Translations under genes and position numbers: made by a program
Part shown: positions 25,380 to 32,488 of the stretch, piece after piece
Position numbering within the stretch: position 1 is the stretch's first letter
How the letters are laid out: each line of letters starts with the position of its first letter
Notes under the pieces: generated by a model
What the model saw: the letters and a program-made list of their open reading frames with translations, nothing else
The model's database searches: none
What the model was told of the DNA's origin: nothing
Source of the DNA: Mucilaginibacter sp. L196
GTDB taxonomy: Bacteria; Bacteroidota; Bacteroidia; Sphingobacteriales; Sphingobacteriaceae
Length of the DNA: 32,488 bases
Assembly (NCBI RefSeq): GCF_009765905.1
Contig: NZ_LMUO01000012.1
Span: forward strand, 1 to 32,488
Direction of reading: 5' to 3'

Positions 25380-26837
25380 CTAAACCGCATCAACTTGTTT
25401 CTCAATTGCTATAAAGCACTCCGCCGTTGATTCGCAAACAGGACATATGTAGTTCTCGATGTTTTTAAATTCTGTTCCTATAGGAACGTTGTTGAATTGA
25501 TCTCCGTAACTTTTATCGTAGATACTGAGGCAGTTTTTACATTGATAAAGCTCAACAGTTTCAATATAATTTTCTATTTCTGCTTCAGTATCCTGATGTG
25601 ATAAAACATTACCATCACTTAGTAAACCATAGTAAAAATCACACAATTCTATCAGAGAACGACCAAGGGTATTGGCAGATAATTTTTCTTTATAAACAAC
25701 GAAATCTTTTGAGTTGGGATTAAAATCGCGTGTATGTAAAATATCAAATAGCCCCGTTCCTGTTTTTTTTATAATGATAGATGCGAGCAGACCGGTTTTG
25801 GGTTGCATTTTTATGGCGAAGCAGAGGCGGTAAGTTCGCAGGTCATATTCTTCAAATTCTCGCACCAATTGCTTTTTAAGTTCGAGGCTTTCTTTGCATA
25901 AGTTTTCAAGCTGCCAGTTTAATTCATTGGCGGCGTGCCTTACATTTATTCTGTAACTGTTAAGGATCACACCCCAATCTTTACGATCAGCTTCATTTAT
26001 TCCTTTAATTAAAAAGGATTTCCAGGGTGTGGTGTATAATTGGCCTACACGGGTTTTAAGGCATATGGAGCAAATATCTTTTAAAAACGTAATGGGGAAC
26101 AATTCATTCCGGCGGTAAATACCGAGCCAATATTTACCATTCAGGTATTTATTAAATCCCTCATAATAAGGCAGCGAAAAATCGGGTAATTTTAGCGGTT
26201 CAGCTATCTGTTGATTAACAAACTTATTGCCGGCGTTCACCTTTTCATAAAACAAGTCGAAATTGATTTCAGGCTGATCATAAAACAATTCCCTGCTACC
26301 CCAAATAACTCCTTGGGCAACTTTACAAAATGTTGGTATATCATCGGAGTACACCAAACAGGGCCAGCAATACAGATCATTTGTTTTGGGAAACCTGATG
26401 TACAGGTACCAATAATTACTTAGGTCTGAACTGATGAAGTTGAAATTTCCGCTAAAAAATGGTACAAAGGTTTGATGCCTATCCACCAAATTAACCTTTA
26501 GTTCCGGCTGAAAATTAAACAGATCAAATATGTCCTTATACACACCTTCTTTAAGCCAGCTCTCCGCATTAAAAATATTATCGGTTACATAAGAGCTAAT
26601 CACATTGGGGAATTGATCGGCATTCAGCTCATAATCTATCGCCGACTGTAGCATGCCCAATTCCAGATCCTCAAGCCTGTTTTTGAGTATACAAAAATAC
26701 AATTGCTGCCTGTTACCTACACTTATTTCATTTGCGCCTGCATTTTCAGCTATCTGCAATATCTCATAAAGATCCCCGGCCGAGATTACTCCGCCCGGCA
26801 GATTAATCTTCACACAATAAGTTTCCATTTTTTCCAT
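25380..26837 (-). CDS. nitrite/sulfite-reductase-like protein fused to a C-terminal rubredoxin
   Basis: The protein has 485 residues. The N-terminal part resembles the ferredoxin-like half-domain of nitrite/sulfite reductases (GGVISAGDLYEILQIAENAG, VGNRQQLYF). A second such half-domain is seen near 230-330 (YWLGIYRRNELFPITFLKDI, RVGQLYTTPWKSFLIKGI, RINVRHAANELNWQ). The C-terminus (431-475) is a rubredoxin: YQCKNC (Cys433, Cys436), IGTEF, and YICPVCES (Cys465, Cys468). The CX5C...CX3C pattern that holds the 4Fe-4S cluster and siroheme in active nitrite reductases is not found, so direct nitrite reduction by the usual chemistry is unlikely. An electron-transfer partner of the neighbouring nitrate reductase, or a scaffold, fits better. 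It starts 7 nt after the reductase stop. A start three codons later (second Met) is possible. Confidence 0.75.
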   Translation of the reverse strand: MEKMETYCVKINLPGGVISAGDLYEILQIAENAGANEISVGNRQQLYFCILKNRLEDLELGMLQSAIDYELNADQFPNVISSYVTDNIFNAESWLKEGVYKDIFDLFNFQPELKVNLVDRHQTFVPFFSGNFNFISSDLSNYWYLYIRFPKTNDLYCWPCLVYSDDIPTFCKVAQGVIWGSRELFYDQPEINFDLFYEKVNAGNKFVNQQIAEPLKLPDFSLPYYEGFNKYLNGKYWLGIYRRNELFPITFLKDICSICLKTRVGQLYTTPWKSFLIKGINEADRKDWGVILNSYRINVRHAANELNWQLENLCKESLELKKQLVREFEEYDLRTYRLCFAIKMQPKTGLLASIIIKKTGTGLFDILHTRDFNPNSKDFVVYKEKLSANTLGRSLIELCDFYYGLLSDGNVLSHQDTEAEIENYIETVELYQCKNCLSIYDKSYGDQFNNVPIGTEFKNIENYICPVCESTAECFIAIEKQVDAV

Positions 26838-26844
26838 ACTCCTG

Positions 26845-29800
26845 TTAAACTATTGCTTTTAAACTTTCTTCCAACAACCGCTTTACTTCGGGCCTGCATG
26901 ATCCGCAGCCTGTACCGGCACCTGTCGTATCGCACAGTTCCTTTAGCGTATGGCAACCAGTAGCTATTTTATTAAGTATATTTTCGCTTCCCACATTATT
27001 GCAACTGCAAACCAGTTTACCCAATACAGGTTCAACTTTATTGCCGCTTCTTAATAACTGTAATCGCTTTTCATTCAGCTCGGTTTTATTGCCTATAAGC
27101 GCCCTGAATTCCTGGAACTCGCTTTTATCGCCAATCAAAATAGTACCAATCAGTTTATCCTCATGGATAATGCATTTTTTGTAGTATCTCTTCGCCTTAT
27201 CAATAAAAACTATTTCTTCGTAAGCTTTGTCATCCGGGCATTCAGATAAGCCGATGCTGCAAAGGTCAAACCCATGTATCTTTATGATATTCATGAATAA
27301 ACTGCCTTTATAATAGCTTGCAATGTCGCCATTCATATATTTGGCAACCACCTCTGCCTGTTGTTCTGCAGCAGCGGTAATTCCGTACAGTGTACCTTCA
27401 AATTCCGCTATTTCGCCAATGGCATAAATAGATGGATCATTGGTTTGCATCCGTTCATTTACAATAACACCTCGTTTTATAGTCAACCCGCAATCCTTAG
27501 CAATTTCAAGATTAGGCGTGGTACCTATTGCCAATATCATGGCGTCACAATTTATCTTACGGCCACTTTTTAAGCCGATGCCTGTTAATTTCGATCTCCC
27601 GTAAAACAACTGTACTTCATCATCATAATAAATATCGCAACCCTGGTCGGCCATTTCCTCGTGCAATAATTGGCTACCCAACGCATCCAACTGCCTGTTT
27701 AAAAACCGTGATGTACGATGAATGATGGTGATCCTGATACCTATTTCGCGCAACGAGGCAGCCATCTCCAAACCCAACAATCCACCACCAACAATAACTA
27801 CATGGCCATTTTTAGGTACATGCTTTTTAAAGTTATCGGCATCGTTACGGCTACGCATGCTGAATATGCCCGGTAACGACGGTGTGTTTTTAGGTATAGA
27901 TGCCCGGCTACCGGTAGCCATTAATAAAATATCGTAAGAGGTTTTTATCCCTCTGGAATCCGTAACCTGCTTATTCTCGCGGTCAATTTTCTCAATACTT
28001 ACCCCCCTTAGCAAACTGATATTATAGCCGGGTTCTTCGCTGTCTTTCATCTTTACCAACTGCTCCCATTTCTGCTCGCCGCTGATATAATCCGGTAACA
28101 TTACCCGGTTGTAAAAAGGATGGTTCTCTTTGCTGAAAATAGTTATTTCGTCGTCGGGGTTTAATTCCCGGTATGATTTTACAAAGCCGTAAGCTCCAGC
28201 CCCTGCACCAATCACTACAATGCGTTGAAATGACTTTGCATATTTTTTCACACTAACAGCACAGTATTTAAAATCAGGTTCTTTAGAAATTGGGTCGACC
28301 CGATCGCTGGTTAGATTATTGGCCCGGTTAAGATCACTGCCTAATATTTTACCCCAATGCATCGGCAAAAACACAACACCTTTTTTTATTTGCGGCGATA
28401 CTTTTGTTTGAACCTGTACATCTCCCCTTCGAGAAGTAACAACGGCAATATCCAGGTTTTTTAAACCTAATATTTCGGCATCAACAGGATGAATTTCTAA
28501 AAAAGCCTGCTTATAATGTTGGTTAAGCTTATTTACCTTACCAGTTTTACTCATGGTATGCCACTGATCGCGGATGCGGCCCGTGGTTAATATCAGCGGA
28601 AAATCATCATTTGGCAATTCGCTGGTCAGCGTATCGGGAACAGCACTAATAAGCGCTTTTTTTGATGGTCTGTAGAAATTATGATCGGTGAATAAACGAG
28701 GTTTACCATCCAGCGGGCCTTTCTTTTTGTAGGGCCATTGTACTGTTTTACGCTCTTTTAATATATCGTAGCTTAAACCGCTTATATCAATATTGGTTTT
28801 GGCGGTAAGTTTAACATGCTCGGCATAAATGGCTGCTGGGTTTTCAAAATCAAACCCTTTATATCCCATTTTGCGGGCAAAGCGGCAAATAATTTCCGCA
28901 TCTGGAATAGCTTCTCCGGGTGGTTCTACAATTTTGTTCAAATAACTTATTCGCCGCTCGGAATTAGTCATTGTCCCCTCTTTCTCGGCCCAAGCTGCAG
29001 CAGGGAGTATTACATCCGCATACGCCAGGGTTTCCGGCTTGTTGCTGATCTCCTGCACCACCACAAATTTTGCTTTTTTCAAAGCATCTTCAGCTAAACG
29101 AACATTTGGTAAACTAGTTAAGGGATTAGTGCACATTATCCAGATGGCTTTTAAACGTCCATCGTTTAATGCCTCAAACATTTCGGTAGCTGTTAAACCG
29201 GGTTTAGGCTGAATGGGTTTTCCTCCCCAAAACTTTTGCACTTCCTCGCGATGCAGGGGATTACCCAAATCACGATGCGCTGGCAGCAGATTAGCTAATC
29301 CTCCGACTTCCCTTCCGCCCATCGCATTGGGCTGACCGGTAAGCGACAGCGGACCAGAACCCGGCTTACCTATATGTCCGGTGATCAGGTTTAAGTTAAT
29401 AAGGCTTAAATTTTTATTTACACCGATGGCGCTTTGATTAAGTCCCATCGTCCACATAGTGATAAATCCTTTAGCTTCGCCAATGTATTTCGCCGCAAGG
29501 CGGATATCGCTTTCACTCAATCCGCACGTTTTTGCAGCGTCAAACAAACTATTCTTAAAAACTATTTCGCTATAGGCCTCAAACCCTTCGGCATGATCCT
29601 TAATAAAATTAAAGTCGATGTCGCCGTTCTCTATCAGCAACCTGCCAATAGCATGATTAAGGGTAATATCCGTTCCTGGATTTATTTGCAAATTCAGATC
29701 CGCATTGGCGCATGAATCAGTAACCCTCGGATCTACTATGATGATTTTTACAGCCGGGTTGGTTGCCTTATGCGCCTCTACCCTGCGCCATAGTATTGGG

Positions 29801-30354
29801 TGGCACCATGCAGGGTTGCCACCCATTACCAGTATACAATCGGCAAGTTCAATATCATCATAACAAACAGGCACAGCATCCTCGCCCAAAGCAATTTTAT
29901 AGGCCGCTACGGCGCTACTCATGCAAAGCCTTGAGTTGGTATCAATATTATTACTGCCGATAAACCCTTTCATCAGTTTATTAACTACATAATACTCCTC
30001 GGTTAAACACTGGCCTGATGCATAAAAGGCAACCGAATCCGGTCCATATTTATCGATGAAAGTTTTAAATACTGCCGCTGTACGTTCCAGTGCATCGTCC
30101 CAGCTAACACGCTGCATCGGCATACTTTTATTGTACCTCATTTGCGGGTACAGCAGCCTATCGCTTTTATCATTTACGGTATAATGCAGGTTAAGCCCTT
30201 TGCTACAAAGCATTCCCTTATTAACCGGATGATCTTTGTTACCTATAAGTGTTATGCGTCCGTTTTTTTCTTTATTAACAACCACACCACAGCCAACCCC
30301 GCAATAACAGCAGGTACTGGTTAGTTGATTTACTGATTGTTTTTTTAATGCCAT
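26845..30354 (-). CDS. nasA: assimilatory nitrate reductase fused to FAD/NAD(P)H reductase and BFD-like domain
   Basis: The protein has 1169 residues in three parts. (1) About 1-690 is a NasA/NapA-type bis-MGD molybdopterin oxidoreductase. Its N-terminal 4Fe-4S site is Cys15, Cys18, Cys22 and Cys50 (CCYCGVGCG...GMLC), and Cys144 in NSRLCMSSAVA is the likely Mo ligand; GKPGSGPLSLTGQPNAMGGR and TTGRIRDQWHTMSKTG are family segments. (2) About 711-1090 is a NirB-like pyridine-nucleotide disulfide oxidoreductase: FAD-binding VIGAGAGAYGF, PFYNRVMLPDYISG, NAD(P)-binding VIVGGGLLGLEMA (from about 852), TNDPSIYAIGE. (3) About 1114-1169 is a BFD-like [2Fe-2S] domain with Cys1116, Cys1118, Cys1150 and Cys1153. 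One chain could take electrons from NAD(P)H to nitrate in the cytoplasm. No twin-arginine or other signal peptide is present. It lies 23 nt after narK. Confidence 0.9.
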   Translation of the reverse strand: MALKKQSVNQLTSTCCYCGVGCGVVVNKEKNGRITLIGNKDHPVNKGMLCSKGLNLHYTVNDKSDRLLYPQMRYNKSMPMQRVSWDDALERTAAVFKTFIDKYGPDSVAFYASGQCLTEEYYVVNKLMKGFIGSNNIDTNSRLCMSSAVAAYKIALGEDAVPVCYDDIELADCILVMGGNPAWCHPILWRRVEAHKATNPAVKIIIVDPRVTDSCANADLNLQINPGTDITLNHAIGRLLIENGDIDFNFIKDHAEGFEAYSEIVFKNSLFDAAKTCGLSESDIRLAAKYIGEAKGFITMWTMGLNQSAIGVNKNLSLINLNLITGHIGKPGSGPLSLTGQPNAMGGREVGGLANLLPAHRDLGNPLHREEVQKFWGGKPIQPKPGLTATEMFEALNDGRLKAIWIMCTNPLTSLPNVRLAEDALKKAKFVVVQEISNKPETLAYADVILPAAAWAEKEGTMTNSERRISYLNKIVEPPGEAIPDAEIICRFARKMGYKGFDFENPAAIYAEHVKLTAKTNIDISGLSYDILKERKTVQWPYKKKGPLDGKPRLFTDHNFYRPSKKALISAVPDTLTSELPNDDFPLILTTGRIRDQWHTMSKTGKVNKLNQHYKQAFLEIHPVDAEILGLKNLDIAVVTSRRGDVQVQTKVSPQIKKGVVFLPMHWGKILGSDLNRANNLTSDRVDPISKEPDFKYCAVSVKKYAKSFQRIVVIGAGAGAYGFVKSYRELNPDDEITIFSKENHPFYNRVMLPDYISGEQKWEQLVKMKDSEEPGYNISLLRGVSIEKIDRENKQVTDSRGIKTSYDILLMATGSRASIPKNTPSLPGIFSMRSRNDADNFKKHVPKNGHVVIVGGGLLGLEMAASLREIGIRITIIHRTSRFLNRQLDALGSQLLHEEMADQGCDIYYDDEVQLFYGRSKLTGIGLKSGRKINCDAMILAIGTTPNLEIAKDCGLTIKRGVIVNERMQTNDPSIYAIGEIAEFEGTLYGITAAAEQQAEVVAKYMNGDIASYYKGSLFMNIIKIHGFDLCSIGLSECPDDKAYEEIVFIDKAKRYYKKCIIHEDKLIGTILIGDKSEFQEFRALIGNKTELNEKRLQLLRSGNKVEPVLGKLVCSCNNVGSENILNKIATGCHTLKELCDTTGAGTGCGSCRPEVKRLLEESLKAIV

Positions 30355-30377
30355 AACTTAAATTTTCTCTTCTAGTA

Positions 30378-31673
30378 TTATACCACACCGCTTGCCAGTG
30401 GGGTGGCGGCACTTGCTTCCAAAACACTTATTTTCTGAAATCTGGTTATTAACACGATGAATGATACCGCTATTACAATAAACCCTATATAGGTAAAGGC
30501 TTGCACGTAAGTAATGGAGTTTGATTTAAATAGGAAGCCAAACATCATCCCGCCAAAATTGCCGCCAGCGCCTACAATACCGCTAACCAAGCCTACATTT
30601 TTTGTATTTACAAAAGGCACAATACCATAGGTTGCACCATTTGACATTTTAAGGAAAAGCGCGAACGTTAGCATGGTAATTATGGCCACCATAAGCGAGC
30701 CTGCCTGTGCGAATAATATCAACCCAACACCTTCTAAAAACAACACCCCGGCAAGTAATAGGCCTTTGCCACGCATACCGAATTTGCTGCCTACTTTATC
30801 GGACACAATACCGCCCAGCGCACGGGCAAACAAATTCATGAACCCGAATATACCCGCCCAAAAACCTGCGGTGCTTTGTGAAAGATGAAATGAATCAACA
30901 AAATGCAGCGAGGCCACATTGTCAAAAGTCAGCTCCATACCGAAACACATGGCATAGCCTATGGTTAAGGCCCATATCCTCCAATCAGCTAAAACCGACC
31001 AATCTGTTTTTGTTGATTTTCCAACATTATAGCCAACTTCGTCATAATTGCCATTGGGAGTATCTTTAGTGTATTTCCAATATAAAAAGGCAATAATTAG
31101 CATCATTACACCGGGTAAAATCATAGCATATCGCCAGGCTTCGGCTTTAGTATAGCCAAAGCCAACTATAGCCGCGAATATTAAGGGCATTACCATATTG
31201 GTTACGCCACCGCCCAGATTACCCCAGCCGCCGGTTATGGCATTTGCTGTCCCTTTTAATTTGGGAGCAAACATCATAGAAGTATGAAATTGGGTGATTA
31301 CAAACGATGCCCCTATTACACCAATAGCTAAACGGAATAATAAAAATGTGGTATAGCTATGCGCCAAGCCCACCAGAAAAACCGGCAGCGAACCGATCAG
31401 CAAAAGCCTGATAGCTGTTTTACGCGGACCCCATACATCACATAATTTACCTATAAAAAGCCTGGCAATTATTGTTGCTGATACCGACGCGATGATGCAA
31501 TTACCTACCTCAGCTTTAGTTAAGTGCAATTCTGCACGGATTGTTGGCATTAATGGCGCCAGGCCAAACCAGCCAAAAAAGCAAACAAAAAACATTAGCC
31601 ACGTGATATGAAACGTTTTCATTTGCACGCCTTTCAGCGAAAATATATTGAGTTTAGTAAGTTGATTTTCCAT
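30378..31673 (-). CDS. narK: NarK-type nitrate/nitrite MFS transporter
   Basis: The protein has 431 residues and about 12 transmembrane segments. The NNP-family nitrate signatures are present: GGWGNLGGGVTNMVMP in helix 5 and GIVGAGGNFGGMMFGFLF in helix 11, plus conserved arginines around RLAIGVIGASFVITQFHTS and ARALGGIVSDK. LAPLMPTIRAELHLTKAEVG is the typical N-terminal segment. The start at 31673 is preferred because family members carry about 15 residues before the conserved MKTFHITWLMFF. It imports nitrate (or exchanges nitrate and nitrite) for the reductase encoded 23 nt downstream. The start codon is the last three bases of a perfect 15-bp hairpin in the mRNA, suggesting translational control. 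Confidence 0.94.
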   Translation of the reverse strand: MENQLTKLNIFSLKGVQMKTFHITWLMFFVCFFGWFGLAPLMPTIRAELHLTKAEVGNCIIASVSATIIARLFIGKLCDVWGPRKTAIRLLLIGSLPVFLVGLAHSYTTFLLFRLAIGVIGASFVITQFHTSMMFAPKLKGTANAITGGWGNLGGGVTNMVMPLIFAAIVGFGYTKAEAWRYAMILPGVMMLIIAFLYWKYTKDTPNGNYDEVGYNVGKSTKTDWSVLADWRIWALTIGYAMCFGMELTFDNVASLHFVDSFHLSQSTAGFWAGIFGFMNLFARALGGIVSDKVGSKFGMRGKGLLLAGVLFLEGVGLILFAQAGSLMVAIITMLTFALFLKMSNGATYGIVPFVNTKNVGLVSGIVGAGGNFGGMMFGFLFKSNSITYVQAFTYIGFIVIAVSFIVLITRFQKISVLEASAATPLASGVV

Positions 31674-31709
31674 AATATTTTAAATTGAAGGGTTATTTAA
31701 AATATTATG
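31671..31709 (-). promoter_or_regulatory. perfect 15-bp hairpin that contains the narK start codon
   Basis: On the minus strand, CATAATATTTTAAAT (31695-31709), a 9-nt loop AACCCTTCA and ATTTAAAATATTATG (31671-31685) form an uninterrupted stem. The final ATG is the narK start codon. In the mRNA the start region would be paired. Alternatively the AT palindrome may be a protein-binding site in DNA. Confidence 0.8.
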
Positions 31710-31845
31710 TGTAGCCGAAAATTGATTGAATGAGAGATATTGGTTAAAATACCAATTTAATATTGTGATCAATCGGCGAAGGAGGGCCTTAATAGGTTGT
31801 GTTTCTGTCAGAATGAATGAATAACATGACGAAAACCATAGAAAT

Positions 31846-31861
31846 AGCGCAACTATGCGCT
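31846..31861. repeat. 6-bp hairpin in the narK upstream region
   Basis: AGCGCA and TGCGCT form a perfect stem with the loop ACTA, in the presumed untranslated leader of narK (minus) and upstream of the orphan plus-strand terminator. Confidence 0.4.
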
Positions 31862-31926
31862 GATTTAATACATTTTTGTACATTTGAGTAAGTTTTTTAT
31901 TTGTTAAAGCAATGAAAACTGTTTAA

Positions 31927-31964
31927 CCCTGTCTGGGAATGCGACCTCCCGGCAGGGCTTTTTT
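31927..31964 (+). terminator. strong intrinsic terminator with no plus-strand gene before it
   Basis: CCCTGTCTGGGA (31927-31938) pairs with TCCCGGCAGGG (31947-31957) over 11 pairs with one bulged T and one G-U. This is followed by C and six T (31959-31964), a textbook rho-independent terminator on the plus strand. A weaker GTTAAA/TTTAAC hairpin (31903-31927) precedes it. The nearest upstream plus-strand gene ends at 23679, so a small RNA or antisense RNA to the narK leader is implied. Confidence 0.72.
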
Positions 31965-32360
31965 ATGCAATTATATTTCGGTTTTATCCATAGGCTAATA
32001 AAATTTGACCTTAATTTTATATTTACTGTGATAAATATAATTAATTTAATGTTTTTAATCAATTTTTAGATTTAAAAACGATCACTTTTATGATAAAAGC
32101 AATAAACAATCAAAAAACACCATTCAAAATAAAAAAATTACAATACAAATTATAGTATAGACCATTTACATGATAATAATCACCTTAAAAAGTAATTAAA
32201 TTACTCATTTAAACAAATCAGCATTATTTATATCATTTTTAAATCAATTATTTAATCACAAACAGACAAATACCTTATATTGCATCACTTATTAATTGCA
32301 AAATTTTAAAAAAAAGTAAAAAAATATCCCCCATATGAAAAAAAGCTAATTACATGCGAC
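31965..32360. other. AT-rich divergent intergenic region between narK and the Crp/Fnr gene
   Basis: No gene is seen in these ~400 nt, which are strongly AT-rich. TATAATTG on the minus strand near 31975 is a -7-like box that could start the narK leader, without a good -33. A perfect CTTTTAT-G-ATAAAAG palindrome lies at 32085-32099. I find no full TTGAT-N4-ATCAA type Fnr site. Confidence 0.45.
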
Positions 32361-32488
32361 ATGAATAGCTGTTTTTTGTGCAAAAATTGCCTTCCAGAAT
32401 GGAAAGGGGCAATTGCTACTAACAAAAAGAATTTTTTCGTTAAAAAAAATGAAATAATCTTCCAGGAAGGCGATCCGGTAAAAGGAAT
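32361..32488 (+). CDS. Crp/Fnr-family regulator with N-terminal cysteine cluster (partial, runs off right edge)
   Basis: The ATG at 32361 opens a frame that stays open to the end of the window (42 codons). It begins MNSCFLCKNCLPEWKGAI and continues with VKKNEIIFQEGDPVKG, the start of the cyclic-nucleotide-binding-like sensor domain (the GDxxxG turn) of Crp/Fnr proteins. Cys4, Cys7 and Cys10 form a CxxCxxC cluster like the N-terminal iron-sulfur ligands of Fnr-type oxygen or nitric-oxide sensors. A fourth ligand and the DNA-binding domain would lie outside the window. Divergent position suggests it controls the narK-nasA block. Confidence 0.8.
   Translation, partial: MNSCFLCKNCLPEWKGAIATNKKNFFVKKNEIIFQEGDPVKG

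Noticed and set aside
31680..31883. 67-codon minus-strand open frame directly before narK
   Set aside because: It has no family features, is rich in residues expected of random AT-rich sequence, and overlaps the start-codon hairpin and the leader. A small leader peptide cannot be excluded, but nothing supports it.
1..32488. CRISPR array, transposase, integrase, tRNA or phage genes
   Set aside because: Looked for regularly spaced repeats, transposase-like and integrase-like proteins and tRNA cloverleaf segments; none found. The only tandem repeat is the 18-bp duplication at 24296.

Overview
The window looks like a chromosomal piece of a Bacteroidota bacterium, most likely of the Sphingobacteriaceae (Mucilaginibacter/Pedobacter-like). 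The evidence is the SusC/SusD pair, promoters of the TTTG-N19/20-TAnnTTTG type, start codons without Shine-Dalgarno sequences, LytS/LytTR signalling and the style of the signal peptides. The genus is an inference from protein style, not from a search.

Layout. (1) 1-1275: the 5' end of a 16S rRNA gene running off the left edge on the minus strand, its leader and promoter, then decayed fragments of a beta-sandwich repeat protein (minus) and of a papain-like peptidase (plus). (2) 1366-18995: a glycan-use locus. A GH130 beta-mannosidase-like enzyme and two secreted proteins of unknown function with alpha/alpha-toroid character form operon 1. A LacI-family regulator is convergent to it. A ROK sugar kinase and a FucP-family sugar:H+ symporter form operon 2. 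A second GH130 paralogue (about 77% identical, gapless, by hand count) is followed by SusC, SusD and a LamG-type lipoprotein. The perfect palindrome AAAACCGGTTTT occurs four times: once inside the -33/-7 spacer of each of three promoters (operon 1, operon 2, second GH130), plus once just downstream of the third. It is the obvious candidate operator of the local LacI protein. The likely flow is: outer-membrane binding and import by SusC/SusD/LamG protein, periplasmic trimming by the GH130s and the two unknown proteins, inner-membrane uptake by the symporter, and phosphorylation by the ROK kinase. Mannose from beta-mannosides is the best substrate guess. (3) 19112-23679: a large composite hairpin, an outer-membrane beta-barrel receptor (minus), and a divergent LytS-type histidine kinase with an overlapping LytTR response regulator. 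(4) 23944-32488: a nitrate-assimilation block on the minus strand, transcribed NarK transporter, nitrate reductase fused to FAD/NAD(P)H and BFD-like domains, a nitrite/sulfite-reductase-like protein with a C-terminal rubredoxin, a small outer-membrane protein and a broken DUF4202 gene. A Crp/Fnr-type regulator with an N-terminal cysteine cluster starts divergently and runs off the right edge.

Most notable: the operator-in-promoter regulon, the two unrecognised secreted proteins inside it, a perfect 15-bp hairpin whose last three bases are the narK start codon, an orphan plus-strand terminator in the narK/Crp-Fnr intergenic region, and a nitrite-reductase-like rubredoxin protein that lacks the siroheme/4Fe-4S cysteine pattern. 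No tRNA, CRISPR array, transposase or phage gene was seen.
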